DNA of 64,000 nt from Patiria miniata (taxonomy: Eukaryota > Echinodermata > Asteroidea > Valvatida > Asterinidae), in the NCBI RefSeq assembly GCF_015706575.1, contig NW_024037060.1:1695983-1759982 (forward strand), given 5' to 3'. Of this stretch, positions 37,720 through 49,880 are shown piece by piece. A program made the position numbers and the translations under genes. The notes beneath the pieces were generated by a model. That model did not search any database. It was not told where the DNA came from and was given only the letters and a program-made list of their open reading frames with translations. Within the stretch, counting starts at the first letter, position 1. Each line of letters starts with the position of its first letter.

Positions 37720-38835
37720 TTATCTCATTCACAGGAGGTAATAATTATTTCGTTCACACGAGGTGAATCTCGCTTACATGGGGTGAAAATCGCTCAGGAG
37801 GTATATATCGTTCACAAGAGGGCAACAATATATTTACTCAAGGTATTTTGTCATTCCGCACTGGAACAATTGCGGCCGTGAGAGAAACAGTCATGTGACC
37901 ACCTGACTTCTCCTTCTCTCCTATACATACACTTGTAGACATTGATGGGTAATTTGGAGAGGGGGCACGAGGCTATGAATATCACTTGTGGACCAAACAA
38001 CAAAGCTAGCAGAAAAGAACCAGCGATTGTCTTTTTGCAGCGACTGATCAGTTTCCCAAATTTTAAAAAGATTTGGACGAGTGGCCAAAAAGACAAGTGG
38101 AGCTGAATGAAGCATTACAGAAGTGGAGAACAGCGCCGACTAGCTACAATATAGTATACACTCCAGGCAGGCATCCAGAGACTGGCCTCTAATTTTGGGA
38201 GTAACATGTAACTTAGAACGGGGTATTTGGGGTCCTCTCACACCCAAGGGGGACTATTGCTCCGTTGGTCCTTAATACCCTAGTATTGTTCCCTGATATA
38301 GGCCTACACGGCCATTTCCTAAAATTCAGCAACAAAAAAAATGTTTAAAAAAAAATGAAACACTTCTTTTTGAATAATTTCTCCTTTTTCATTAAAAGGA
38401 TTTTAAAATTGGATAAAAAAAATCAACGGGTAATAATGTACATGTATTCAAACAACCTTTGGCAACCCTAACTTAGACCAGAGGGCGCTATACCTACTTT
38501 AGGGGAAATATCTTTATTTGCTGTGATTTTAACGTGAAGTACTTGAGATAATGCTAAAAATGCTTGAAATTGTTTCCAGGATTAATTACGTAATTACCAG
38601 TTTGGCGAGTAATACATAAATAAATGATGTTATCATTCGTAAATCAAGGTTAACTGCAAAAATACCACATAAACTGATAACAGTTTTAAGGGACGCCATT
38701 TTTCATTTCCATTCACACCTTTTTTCCTAATGAATCAATAAAACCGAAAGTCTGTGCAGTGGTAAAACTAGCGATTCACTTCAATCTCTCGATGCAAACT
38801 CATCCGGTGCAAAGTCAATTTTCTTTTTTGTTTTA
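37720..38835. repeat. Segmental duplication unit 1 (carries exon relic)
   Basis: Homologous, in the same order, to 39530-40484, 40790-40830 and 41566-41730. Shared landmarks: the CAGTCATGTGACCACCTGAC block, the AACAGCGCCGACTA block, CCAGAGGGCGCT, GTGATTTTAACGTGAAGTAC and GATGTTATCATTCGTAAATC, then the exon start. Unit 1 lacks about 735 bp present in unit 2 (40831-41565), which contain most of first exon B and its donor. Confidence 0.8.
38656..38699 (-). pseudogene. Relic of a deleted first exon (paralogue of B)
   Basis: 44 bp remain from ATG (38697-38699): MASLKTVISLCGIF, almost identical to the start of exon B (MASLKTIISLCGIF). The homology stops abruptly at 38656, where sequence from beyond the exon's 3' side in unit 2 follows. 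A single clean deletion therefore removed the rest of the exon and its donor. The upstream flank (38700-38810) still matches the exon B 5' UTR. Not functional. Confidence 0.88.
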
Positions 38836-38837
38836 CC

Positions 38838-39490
38838 CCTAACTTGTCTATCAATCATTTGTGTGAGACAGATTTTGTTTCAGACGTTTAGCCCGACTAT
38901 CGTGTATTTGTGATCGTATACGTGTGACTGCACAGGCATTTGAACGATTCTCTATTATAAGCATGAATGGTGATTTACTGAATACGTATGTGGTTTTCGT
39001 GGACTGCAACTGCAACACGTTTCCGTTTTCCTATTTTTATCCTCGCGTAACTCAATCCTGAGCTTCAAGGAGCTTTTAATTTCTCGTCATTGACACCAAT
39101 ATTTGATAAAGTCTCAGCTAGATGGGTTCGTAATTTGATTTCCCCCAGCCCCACCCCCATCACGTCAAATGAAGTTTGGCCTGACCACTAATATAATTCT
39201 ACGACACGTTTTACTTGAACTACGCAGGCGCTGGTCTAGTTAACCAGAGGACAGATAAGATCATGGGGTGATTTTGCACGTCCTGTGCACGGTTGGGTTG
39301 GAAGAGATGTTGATGGCTCATGCTATCAATTTGGAATCCACTTTTTTTCTGTCACTGTACATCTGACACCTTTGATTTTGAAATTAATGCTCTCTTTAAT
39401 TCTATCTCAAAAGGTTGATTATTTAAAGCAAACGGCCTACCAAACAGTTGCAATCAGTTTGAAGTCACTCTGAATGATATTCGAAGGCAA
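38838..39490. repeat. Dispersed repeat, copy 2 of about 650-700 bp
   Basis: Matches 31745-32440 (intron 1) with shared blocks such as GTTTAGCCCGACT, CGTGGACTGCAAC and TGGAATCCACTTTTTT. It also contains a segment related to the inverted-repeat element at 2722-2975. No ORF of note. Probably a degenerate transposon. Confidence 0.65.
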
Positions 39491-39529
39491 AACTCGCTTG
39501 AAAACGCGTTCACAGGAGCTGGCCTACTA

Positions 39530-40484
39530 TCTCGTTCACAAGAGGACAACAATTTCGTTTACACGGGGTATATAGGCAGTGGCCATTCCACAGTGGAACC
39601 ATTGCAGCCGCAGAGAGAAACAGTCATGTGACAGTGACCACCTGACTTCTTCTTCTCTCCTACATACATACAGGGTATAACCCTTGCAGCACAAATTTAT
39701 GGGGTGCTTGCCCTGGTAGACAGTTATGGGGTGCTTGCCCTGGTAGACATTTTTGGGTAATTTGGGGAGAGGTCGTGAGGCTTTGAAAATCACTTGCGGA
39801 CCAAACAACAAGGCTAGCAGAAAAGAACAAACATGTTTTTTCAGCGACGGATATTTTCCCAAATGTCTTAAAAATTTGGTTTCAATAAATTGGATTTAAG
39901 CACTCTGATTTATATGATGAGTGGATAGTAAAGATAGGTAGAGCTGAATGAAGCATTGGAGAAGTTGAGAACAGCGCCGACTATATGGCTACAACTATAG
40001 TATACACTCCAGGCAGGCATCAAGAAACTGGCCTCTAATCTGGGGAGTAAAGTAGGACTGGGGGTATTATGGGTCTTCTCGCACGGTCGCACCCAACGGG
40101 ACTATTGCTCCTTAGTTCCCTTCTTCCCTGCAATTGTTCCCTGATTATACCATGGCCGTTTTCCTAAAATTCAGCAACAAAAATGGCCAAAAATAGTACG
40201 TTAAATATAATTTTTACTTTTTCATTAAAAGGATTTTAAAATTGAAAAAAGAAAGAAAAACATTAAACGGGTAATAGTATAGGCCTACATGTATTCAAAC
40301 AACCTTTACCCTAAATTACCACCAGAGGGCGCTGCACCCACTTTGGGGAAAATATCTTCATTTGATGTGATTTTAACGTGAAGTACTTGTGGCAATGATA
40401 TAAATACTTGAAATGGTTTCCAGAAATATTTAATAAGGCTTGTTGCCTAATTACCAGTTTGCGAGTAATACACTAGAGAAAAAA
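39530..40484. repeat. Segmental duplication unit 2, first part
   Basis: Sister of 37720-38620 (see unit 1). Interrupted after GCGAGTAATACAC by a LINE 3' fragment absent from unit 1, then resumes at 40790 with AAATGATGTTATCATTCG. Confidence 0.8.
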
Positions 40485-40789
40485 TGGATCTAAGAAAGAA
40501 ATCAGGAGTGTAGGACATTATTAAGACCATTCAATCAAAGAAGTGGAGGTGGACAGGTCACCTGGCAAGGAGGTATGACAACCGGTGGACATGCAAAACC
40601 ACCAATTGGACTCCAAGAAACCAAACCAGGAAAAGGGGGAGACAACACAGAAGATGGAGGGATGAACTAAGAACATATAGTGGCATTGCATGGCAACAGA
40701 CAGCTCAAGATTGAGTGAGATGGGAAATTGGTGAAGAGGCTTTCCTCCTGCAGTGGAGCGAAATAGGCTAGACCGACAATATTAAATAA
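40485..40789 (+). mobile_element. Non-LTR retrotransposon 3' fragment (reverse transcriptase C-terminus)
   Basis: Plus-strand translation gives KKWRWTGHLARRYDNRWTCK, then a KRGRQHRRWRDELR segment and EEAFLLQWSEIG. This is the typical C-terminal motif set of RTE/CRE-like LINE reverse transcriptases (K-W-x-W-x-G-H-x-A-R; R-G-R-x-x-x-R-W-R-D; A-F-x-x-Q-W). One in-frame stop follows TAQD. 5' truncated and followed by an A-rich tail (AATAAAAATTAAA). The insertion lies in duplication unit 2 only, so it postdates the duplication. Confidence 0.85.
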
Positions 40790-40940
40790 AAATTAAATGA
40801 TGTTATCATTCGTAAATCAATTTTAACTTTAGATGAATTGTCATGTTCTGAAAGGCCAATGACATACGACTAGCCTATACCCTTGCAATAATTGAAGTAC
40901 AATGATGGGCCCTATACGTTGAAAGGAGTAAACGTCTTAC

Positions 40941-41610
40941 TTCTGCTGTGCCAGGAAGCTTCTGTCAGCATGCCTTCCAAATCATCTTCGTAGTTGTCAA
41001 AGTACAGAGTGAACAAGCCCAAGTCTGCCGCGCGGAATCCGTCCTTTAGAGCGTCGGCTGCTCGCTCAAAGAAGCCAAAGGCCCCCTGTAGCAAGACACA
41101 GAATCCCCAGCCGTAATGGTGGAAAAGCCCTACCACCATCTCAGACATGGTCCCGGTCCGGTACACCGTCTGTGTCAGCGTGGTGTAGCGGGCTTTATCC
41201 TCCAACTCCACCGCCCCGGCAGTGCCCGAGAAGATCGGTACATTCAGCGAGGCCGCAAAGTCCCCCACTGTGATGAGGCTACTGCTGCATGCCGGCCCGA
41301 AGAACGCCACCACGCCCTGCTCGAAGTAAAACTCTCCAGCCACTGCGGCCGAGGTTCGCTTGGGCCGGTCACAGCCGGTTGGCGAGTTTACCCATTCAAA
41401 AGTAAAGTTGGCGTATTCTCCGCTCTCAACCAGGCGGTCTATCTTGTTTATAGCGATAATCATTGCAGGTAAAATGCGCATTTCGGAGAAGACAGACCCT
41501 CCGTTTGATGATGAAAACAAAAACGCTATCTTCACAATAGTTTCACAGCGGGCTGGAGCCAGCAATGCAAAAATACCACATAAACTGATAATTGTTTTAA
41601 GGGACGCCAT
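40941..41610 (-). CDS. Receptor guanylate cyclase, alternative first exon B
   Basis: 223 codons plus one base, intact. Signal peptide MASLKTIISLCGIFALLAPA then RCE. NPR-like ligand-binding half follows: MRILPAMIIAINKIDRLVES, EYANFT sequon, Cys80/Cys108, VVAFFGPACSS, GDFAASLNVPIFSG, TTLTQTVYRTGTMSEMVVGL, YGWGFCVLLQG. Ends CAC AGC AGA A|GTAAGA, phase 1, so it can splice to exon 2. Between here and exon A there are no further receptor exons. Closest relatives are C, D and E. Neighbouring unit 1 carries its truncated twin. Confidence 0.93.
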
Positions 41611-41740
41611 TTTTCATTTCCATCCACACGTTTTTCTTCTAATGAACCAATTTACCGAAAGTCTATACAGTGGTAAAACTAGTAGGCCTACTTCACTTCA
41701 ATCTCTCATGCAAACTATTCAGATTGAAAATGGAACAAGG

Positions 41741-41749
41741 ATTTTTATA
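41741..41749 (-). promoter_or_regulatory. TATA box of first exon B
   Basis: Minus-strand CTATAAAAAT lies 131 bp upstream of the exon B ATG. The duplicated flank near the exon relic (to about 38810) stops short of it, so the relic's promoter is also missing. Confidence 0.5.
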
Positions 41750-44126
41750 GTGATTCGATGTCCATACCATAGAATAAGCCTGAGTCTTAAAAAACACCCT
41801 GAAACCTCAATTCTTTCTCCATTATATCTTGTTAATGCAGCAGCATGAGGTCACAAGATTAACTCAAAAACTTGATGTATTACAATAAGAGATTTCAACT
41901 TCAATCGACCGGAAAGAATTAATCCCAATAAGTTACCAGCCGTGCTGAAAGCGGGCGGAAACATCTGTGGTCTTGAGAAACAGCAGTACGCCATTTGGTA
42001 ACAAAACTAACGGAAGTGACCGCCTCATCCCCAGGGGCATTTTCATTTTCATCACTGCTTGCTACGTGACAGGCGGCATGTTAGCAAAACATATTCATGG
42101 TCAGACTGAATTGCGAAATACGCGATATTTTGTCATCTATCCATTAAAATCTCAATCTTCTTAAAAGTCAGCTGGAAGCTGATTACAAAAAAGACCATGT
42201 AATCTTGAAAGAGTCTCTTTTTTCTTCCCCGCATTTCAAAGAAACCTATAGACTGAAGGAAAGAAAACTGTAATTTAATGGACTTGCGTAAGTCGTAATT
42301 CGCTTTTGACAAAGCGTCACCGGTCGACGTCCACAGCCAATCGGCGTGGCGGTATCTAGCGAGAGACAAGAACACTTTACTATTACCCCACCGACGCAAT
42401 AAGAGTTAAGTTTGCTCATGCATATTCAATGTTGGAAAGGATAGTTTGGCCAATGAGAATTGCGCTTCAAGTTTACGTAACTAGAAGATATCGGAACACG
42501 CCTCTTGCCATGGAAGCGTTTAATAGAGAGATGGGATATAGTGTTGGCCAATAAGCATCCGACTGTGGTGTAAGAAGCATTATTAAGGGGGCACTACGGG
42601 GCCTCATTTTCTGCAGGGGACAACTTGTCTGTGTGATTGCCTTGCTAGTTGCACAGTAGACTGGAGGACAAGTCACGAGACAGTCGTGCGTTGTCTCTCG
42701 CCCCCCCCCCCCCCAATATTTACTGGCACGGCGCTTTGTATCGTTGTATTATCATCTGCTGGCCTCGACATAGCGACTTGACTAGTTTGACTTTGGATGT
42801 ATATTCATTTATCTGCCACGCAAACTGTTTTGGAACCATCCATTATTAGTGAAGAATATTTTTCTCTTGATCAGTGTACGTTTCACAATTCAAAACTCTT
42901 TTGAAAATCAAAGCAATACTTACAATGGATAAAGTTTAAAATCCATTAAGATTTAAACGCTAGAGCCTAGCAAAAAATACTGTGGGTATTTTGGGACGCG
43001 CTTTATGACAAAGGAATCATGGGCGGGCATATATTTACTTTATGTATTGAGACAGTATACAAAATACAGCATGGTTTGAGGGAAAGTAGTGCCGAAGTTT
43101 TGGTTCCCGGGTGTTGACTGATTTGACTGCATGTATCTCCTAAATTTCACCCAATATTTGACAGGAACTGGGATTCCGGCAGTATTTTACATTATTCTTA
43201 AATATATGACTCGTGAAGAAAAATATGAGAGAATTTTTTAGATTGGACCCGATTTCCAATTATATTTTTAAGCGCGCATCGAACCCTTTTTTTATGCGCC
43301 AAAACAAAAACTAGAAAAAAACGTTATGTCAGAAAAATATGAAAATGTTATACCATTTTGTCGCCTTGTTATAACAGAGGGTAAATTCTTGAAGTATGCC
43401 TTGTTAGACAACCCTTTCGACGAATCTTTTTGCTTTAACTTCTTTTATAGATTTAGTACAAGTGATGAACTAGACGAATTTGAGGCTCATCAACTCAGAG
43501 TTTTAAGCGACACTATAAGTAAGGTTAGTCATAGGGGCGTGAGGGGCCTCCCACATTCCTTGGGCCTATAAGAACCCTTCACAAACTGAAACCGGCCCTG
43601 ATTATTTGATAAAAATAATCGTATTTTATAAAGAGAACATTGTGATGAGATTATAATATAAAACATCAAGTATACCTAAAATCTTTATAGATTTACAAAA
43701 ATGTCTCGATCCCACGCCCCCCCCCCCCCCGCCTCCAGGTGCGTCACTGCACGTGTACGTTTTCCGAAACTATATAAGATTGCCAGACAACTCTTTAAAA
43801 AAACCCAGGATATTTTGTAAGAGTGTAAGGATTAAGTCCGGTTTGTCCGAGGTTTTTTTTTACGGGAGAGGGGTGTTTCTTTGTTGGTTTTGGCCCGTAT
43901 CTTCCCATGAGCAACTCTTTTAAACGTCTCCTTATTTTTTTTTTACACGAGGCGTAGCTGGTAGTCGGACATTGAATAACTTATTCTTATACCCACACTT
44001 CACATTAGCTTGAAAACGTATTCATTATTTTGGTGGGGATGGCGTTTCAAACATAGTCAATGCTTGAGTGAAACGTTTGGAGAAATTGCTTCTTCGTGAA
44101 AGAGGAAAAACTACCATTTTAAACTT
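41750..44126. other. Spacer between first exons B and C
   Basis: No receptor exon or other gene recognised. Holds AT-rich DNA, poly-C tracts at 42701-42714 and 43719-43731, and unrelated short ORFs without family features. I see nothing else supportable. Confidence 0.5.
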
Positions 44127-44307
44127 CACTCTAAAAAGTCCACGTCGGATTGACCCGGAATCATCGGGGTTTTATCTGGCCTGACACACTTTACAGGGTT
44201 TAAACGACACTTTTCAGGGTCAACATGTCCAAGAAAATGAATCAAAGTATTGTCATTTTGACACGGAAAAGCGTCCAATCTGACCCGGTTTTTTTTCTAG
44301 AGTGTAC
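44127..44307. mobile_element. GGGTCA-type MITE next to exon C donor
   Basis: Begins CACTCTAAAAAGTCC and ends in the inverted form CTAGAGTG. The interior has repeated 'GGGTCAA/ATTGACCCGG' motifs. Same family as 17942-18308 and 20612-20844. It ends 47 bp from the exon C donor (44354), inside the presumed intron. Confidence 0.75.
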
Positions 44308-44353
44308 CAATTGGAAAAGTCAATTATTATGGAAGTGGAAAGACTGAACTTAC

Positions 44354-45026
44354 TTCTGCTGTGTACTGAAGCCTCTCTAAGCATGCCTTCATAATCCTCT
44401 TCTTTATTCTCTGAGTAGATGACATACAGGCCGAGTTCGGCACCACGGAATCCCTCCATCATTGCGTCCGTCGAGCGGGCGAATCCGTGGCTACCGTGGA
44501 TCAGAACAGCCGAGCTCCAACCGAAGCGATGGAAGATGCTGATGACCATCTCCGTCATAGTCCCCGTCCGGTACACAGTGTTGGTCAGGGTGGTGTAGCG
44601 ACGCTTGTTCTCCAGGTCAACGGCGCTGCCGCTTCCAGACAGGATAGGAATGTTAAGCACCGCCGCGAAGTCTCCCACGGTGATGATGTTGCCGCTGCAG
44701 GCCGGCCCGAAGAACGCCACCACGTCTTGGTAGAAGAAGAAGTGGGCAGCGTCGCCGATGGCCGAGCGTTTGGGCACGGCGCAGCCCGTGGATGACATGA
44801 CCGTCTGGATGCTGAAGTTGGCATACTCACCGCTCCCGATCCGACGCTCCACCGTCTCCATAGCCAACTCAATGGCCGGTAAGATTCGAATTTCGGACAG
44901 CAGGGCAGCGTGCCAGCCATCTGAAAGCATGAAAGCTATCTTAACCACCGTGAAATTAGCAGTTGAATTAGAAAACGCTACAAAGCCACTGAAGAGGCAA
45001 ATAAGGATTTGGAAACCACGACCCAT
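44354..45026 (-). CDS. Receptor guanylate cyclase, alternative first exon C
   Basis: 224 codons plus one base, intact. Signal peptide MGRGFQILICLFSGFVAFSN, then NPR-like half-domain: SEIRILPAIELAMETVERRI, EYANFS sequon, Cys82/Cys110, VVAFFGPACSGNIITVGDFA, TTLTNTVYRTGTMTEMVISI, FGWSSAVLIHG. Ends CAC AGC AGA A|GTAAGT, phase 1. GC-rich coding DNA contrasts with the AT-rich surroundings, consistent with coding constraint. Confidence 0.93.
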
Positions 45027-45134
45027 CCTTGCTTTGAGCTTAGGCCAAACAAAACAAACACACAGCTGCTACATTCGCCAGACGTCACTTTCCAGAAGCT
45101 GTAACTTTCTGACAAGATGCAAGCACGCCCGCCA

Positions 45135-45143
45135 CCTTTTATA
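45135..45143 (-). promoter_or_regulatory. TATA box of first exon C
   Basis: Minus-strand TATAAAAGG, in the context GGTATAAAAGGTGG, lies 109 bp upstream of the exon C ATG. Nearly identical core to the A and E boxes. Confidence 0.65.
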
Positions 45144-47532
45144 CCAAAACTCGAGCCAAAGCAGTCTTGCTACGCTGCAGTTCCACGGACACAGGTAAGT
45201 CCTAATCCGCATTAGGTCATGATTACCCTAGATGACGTGCGATAAGCCAGCTTCTAGGACGGTGACATCAGTTCCAGAAATAGAAATCAACTCCCTTGCG
45301 TGATAGTACCTAGATTTGTCTTGATATACAATCACGACGAACGAACCCCCTACAATGCAAATGTCAAACTGACAAGGGCGATGAATCTGCCAGGTCCATC
45401 ATTCAAAAACACGCACAAGGTTTTATCCTTCAGCAGCGAGCTATAAATTAACGTACACTGCTAATTACAAAAAAACAATGTCCGAGGACTCTCTCTTTAT
45501 TTTCAATTTTAGGTTTTTTTTTATTTATTTAATTTTCGAAGCGCTGTTACTGAGTTCTTAAAATTCGGTTCAGATGCACCGCAATCTTTACTTTGCTTTG
45601 AGTATCGACGCCGCCAGGCTACCCGGAAGCCATTAGTTCCAAGAGATTTATGATTTTCGTCCAAGAAATCCTAATCTTTCCTGTCGGCACAGGGACGGGG
45701 AGGCATTGTTCGTGGGGATCTTTTTACGTCAAATTTTGAAAACGCTGTTCATATTAGTTTGTCAAGTTTATACTTGTGTGCATGCATTTTCCATTGATTT
45801 TCTCTACGGCTATACAAAACAAAACTACTCATGGTCCATATCATGAAATGGTACTGCGCAAGTTTTACTGAGAAAACGAACCATGAATTACGGTCTACAG
45901 AGTCATCCACGTAAGTGAGCCGTGAATTCCCTTAAGGTAAGTAGGATCTGAATTTTTTTTTAGTTTGTGCATTTTGTTTTTCACATTTGAAATGACAAAA
46001 TTGCTCAAAATTTTAAGTCGGGCGCATAACAACTAACCTGTTGTTTCAGCTCAGTACATAAGCCTACATTTTTGAACAAACAAACTAGCAAACAAACAAG
46101 CAAACAAAAACCAGAGAAAACATATGCACCATTTTGGGGTCTCATTCCAAATTATACCATTTCAGCAGTTAGAAAAATATGATATAGGTTTTTAGCTCCT
46201 CTATTCAGTAATGATCACAGCACTTCAAAGTCCAATAAAGAAAACATTTGCATACGGGGTCCAAATTGCATCGAGGAATGTATACTTAGGGTCTCATCGT
46301 CTGGAAGTATAGCACCCAATGGGGTAGTAACATCAAAATTTTAAGGGTATATAGGCCTTTGACCTCATGTCCACACACGCCGAAGAAGACACAAAAACAC
46401 AGCGAACTTCCAATTCGGCGGTTTAACGGCAACAGCTTCGGTGTTTGACCTCGACACGCTACACTAAAATAATATCTGTATCCGACTTCAGACGAGGCCT
46501 CATTTTCAAAGAAAGCCACCCAAACGCCCTAAGTGCGCCCTCAATCGTTTACAAAAGCAGGTTGAAGTGTAGCAATTATCTCCTGAAATGCCACTTGTCA
46601 AAACACCTTCATCACACGGAAGGCAATTAATGTCCTGGACGTAGGTTAAGGTTCAACGCTCCTCCTTGACAACATCATGCACCCTTCCAAAAAGGACCAA
46701 AGAAAAGTACTATACAAAGAACACTCACGATACAAAGGTTTTACTTATGAGTTGGCTATAAACAAACTAATAACCAACACCCCAACACCCCAACAAACAA
46801 ACCCTCTATGTACACATAATGTACATAGTTTTTGTAACACGAGCAGCGCCAGCATACAACTCTTAAATGCTTCCCCATTTCGATATTTCTATTTGTGTCC
46901 TGAAAAATACAATCAGCCTTCCGATATTGAACGAAAGCTTGAAAACTACCGCTTTATTGCTCTCTAATCCCCCAGGGCAGCAGAAGGCCTATATTTGCCA
47001 TACCAACTCAAGGTATAGGAAATCTTCGAAACCAGAAACAGACCAAAACCAAAGAGCACTGCTCTCTTTTTATTAACCAAGGGCCATAATTCATTCAGAG
47101 TAAGAATATACTTAACCCAGATTTGGTCTCTAGTTTGAGGACGTCAATCCGTAAATCTGTTATTTCTTTCTTTTGTCGTTCGCATTCAACTTCTCGATGT
47201 GTTCCCTGAGAATTCATGAAATCATCAGAGACACCAATCTTCAGAAGAAGTGATGGAAATGTCCTTTCACGTTACTGTCCAATCCGGAAGTGATCTTTAA
47301 GATGGCCATGCATGTTTATTATTAAGAAAACAAAAATCCATTTATCTGATGACAACTTTCGTCGGGTATACGAATACGTCGGGTATACGTCCTAACTGAC
47401 TACGAGGAGTTTTATACGCAGTATAGCATGACAATGCAGCATGATACGCGTCAATATAAACATAACCAATTTTGTTCGGTGAATGCATTTCCATTCTACT
47501 CATGCGCCGCTGTGGAATGCTCTTGTGGCAGA
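45144..47532. other. Spacer between first exons C and D
   Basis: No recognisable gene, RNA gene or receptor exon. Only short, family-less ORFs on both strands. A hAT-like MITE follows at 47541. Confidence 0.5.
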
Positions 47533-47540
47533 ATCACATG

Positions 47541-47866
47541 CAAAGGCGGATCCGGGAGGGGGGGCAGCGGGGGCCATGCCCCCCCCCCCCCCCAAAAATA
47601 AAACCAGCCCAATTTGTTTTAAAGTAATGTCGCAATAAAGGCAGGCACTGCGTACACCACCATCTTTTCCTCAGAAAGATTTGGTTATTAAAAGTGGTCA
47701 GAAATGCCTCAGATCGCACCACAGAGCAACTAGAATCCAAAAAAATTGCGGGGCCCTTAAGCGGCCGGCTCCAAACCCCACACCGTAATTTTTTTTGACC
47801 CACTTTTTGGGGGACCCCAAAAAATTTTGGCCCCGGCAAAAAAATTGTGTTCTGGATCCGCCCTTG
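47541..47866. mobile_element. hAT-like MITE, copy 1
   Basis: Left end CAAAGGCGGATCC and right end GGATCCGCCCTTG are inverted copies. Flanked by a perfect 8-bp target duplication ATCACATG (47533-47540 and 47867-47874), the hAT signature. Interior non-coding with poly-G/poly-C stretches. Copy 2 is at 61698-62019. Confidence 0.88.
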
Positions 47867-48506
47867 ATCACATGACGGTAATGATCTTTTGCGCAGCACC
47901 AAAAGGGAACGATGGATAAATGATTCATTCTCCGATATAAATACAACCAATTCTGCAACCACTGTGCTTATAACTAACATGTTGGTTTGATTTCATTCTC
48001 CTCATTCCTAAACTCATTATCTTTCGGCGGGAATATGAATTGTTTTTTCAATAGCCAAAGGGCACACCCCTCCCTGTATTAGTGGTTGTCATGACAACAA
48101 ACGGACAAAAGGATACAACGTAGATTAAGCAACTCTGGTGGCCGCAAACAAAGGGACATACGAGTTTTAAATATATAAATACACTATAATTATATAACAT
48201 GCCCAGTTTTAGTGTCTGGGCCCAATTAACATATTACGAACATGCCTTTAAAAATGCCACTATTATCACATGTAGGCCTATTTGTCCAGATTTAGTGAAA
48301 TAAAATGACATTGCGATGAGTATTCAACATTAAAACAAAACATAATTAGTACTTTTTGTCTCTACATATCTTCGTTAGGCCTATATACCCACCATTTGGC
48401 GACTTGTCCATAAGATTTCTGAAAATCATAGAAAGAGCCTTCACAGACATAATTGCACCACTGAACGTAACTCTTGTTTTAGAAAAAATGTCGTGGACAA
48501 ACTTAC

Positions 48507-49042
48507 TTCTGTTGTGGCGCCAGGCATCTTTTAGCATTTCCTCTGAATCTCCACCGAAACTATCAAAGTGCAAACCATACATGCCAATGTTTGCAACGCG
48601 AAATCCCTTTAAAGCCTCCGTAAGTGCCCTGAAGTAGGACACAAGAAGGCCAGCCAAACATCCGGAAGAGTTTGATGACCATCCCTGCCTTGGTACCTGT
48701 CCGGTAGACCGTGTTGGTCAGGGTGGCGTAGCGAGACATCTCCTCCACGACAACAGAACTGCCGCTGCCGGAGAACATAGGAATGTTCAGGGAGGCCGCG
48801 AAGTTCCCAACACTGAGCGCACTACCGCTGTAAGTCGGTCCAAAGAAAGCCACTACGCCGTAGTGAAAGTAGTGCCGGGCAGCGACGCCCACCGCCTCGT
48901 TAATAGGCAAGGCGCAGCCGGCAGGGGAGAAAACCCAGTCGATGGTAAAGTTGGCATATTGCCCGCTTTCAACTAGACTGGATATCGTGTCCAGGGCTAT
49001 CTCCATGCCTGGGAAGAGGCGCATGGTAGTAAACAAATACAC
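48507..49042 (-). pseudogene. Broken first exon D (paralogue of E)
   Basis: Strong homology to exon E from TMRLFPGMEIALDTISSLVE through YANFTIDW, the Cys pair, FFGPTYSGSALSVGNFAASL (Cys to Tyr at the second conserved cysteine) and FGWPSCVLLQGTY. It is disabled twice. The region that should hold the start and signal peptide has indels and stops. A deletion of about 29 bp after GTYG, relative to E, shifts frame before the EALKGFRVANIGMYGLHFDS segment. The donor AGA A|GTAAGT survives. The E-type TATA box is not recognisable upstream. Confidence 0.88.
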
Positions 49043-49880
49043 AGCACTTAAACGTTTGTTGCGTTTACTCCCGATGATAACGAGTACACAAAACGGACTA
49101 TCTTCGTAAATAGAGCTGCCAAGCCATGCTTACTCAGTTCCTAAAAAGAAATCTCCGTCAAACAAGAGTTTGGATCAATTATTAAAGGTGTCTCTTTTGC
49201 GGGGTTGAGACAGTAACAGATCATACTGTCGTTTAGGTGTCTCCTTCATCCAAATCGACGTTGATATCATCTTTTCTTAGTCCGAGGTGATAACGGAGGG
49301 TAACATTCTGCAAATATACATCAAGCACTGTCAAACTTCTTCTCCATAGATCAACCAACTTCAAGCCTTGAGTCCGGTCTTTATGAATGCTTTAACATGA
49401 CTCAGTAAATAACATGAACTAGATGTAAATATAACTAAATTTAATTAGCGCGTGCAATTTAATTATAATCATGCGCCTCGTTGGAATGTCCACGTAGCAG
49501 AATCACATGACCGAAATAGTCATAATGTGATTATTTGACTCCATTTCACCAAAAGTGGAGATGGATATTAGATTAATCAATACCATAATTCACGAGAAAC
49601 ATTCTAAATTTAACTGGCAAGGGCAAGACACATAATTAACGGACATTGGGAAATCATCAAAATCAAGCACCAAAAATACCCCGGAATTAAAAAAAGTAAT
49701 AATAAACCGTCTATAAAGTTAAAAGGGAAATCTAACAACCTTCAATCGTCTTTAAAATACTTATTTACAAGAAGAATTGGATCTTCATAAACAAAACTGA
49801 AACAAATATACTTCGATCCAACTTATTGAGATATAAACTTCGAATTTTTTTTCTGGTATTGAAACCACGGAAACTAAATT

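Noticed and set aside
44585..44920. Arg/Ser-rich ORF on the minus strand
   Set aside because: Frame-shifted shadow of first exon C.
47534..47980. 148-codon minus-strand ORF, and the 246-codon ORF at 61401-62141
   Set aside because: Both run through hAT-like MITE copies and homopolymer tracts. No conserved domain visible.
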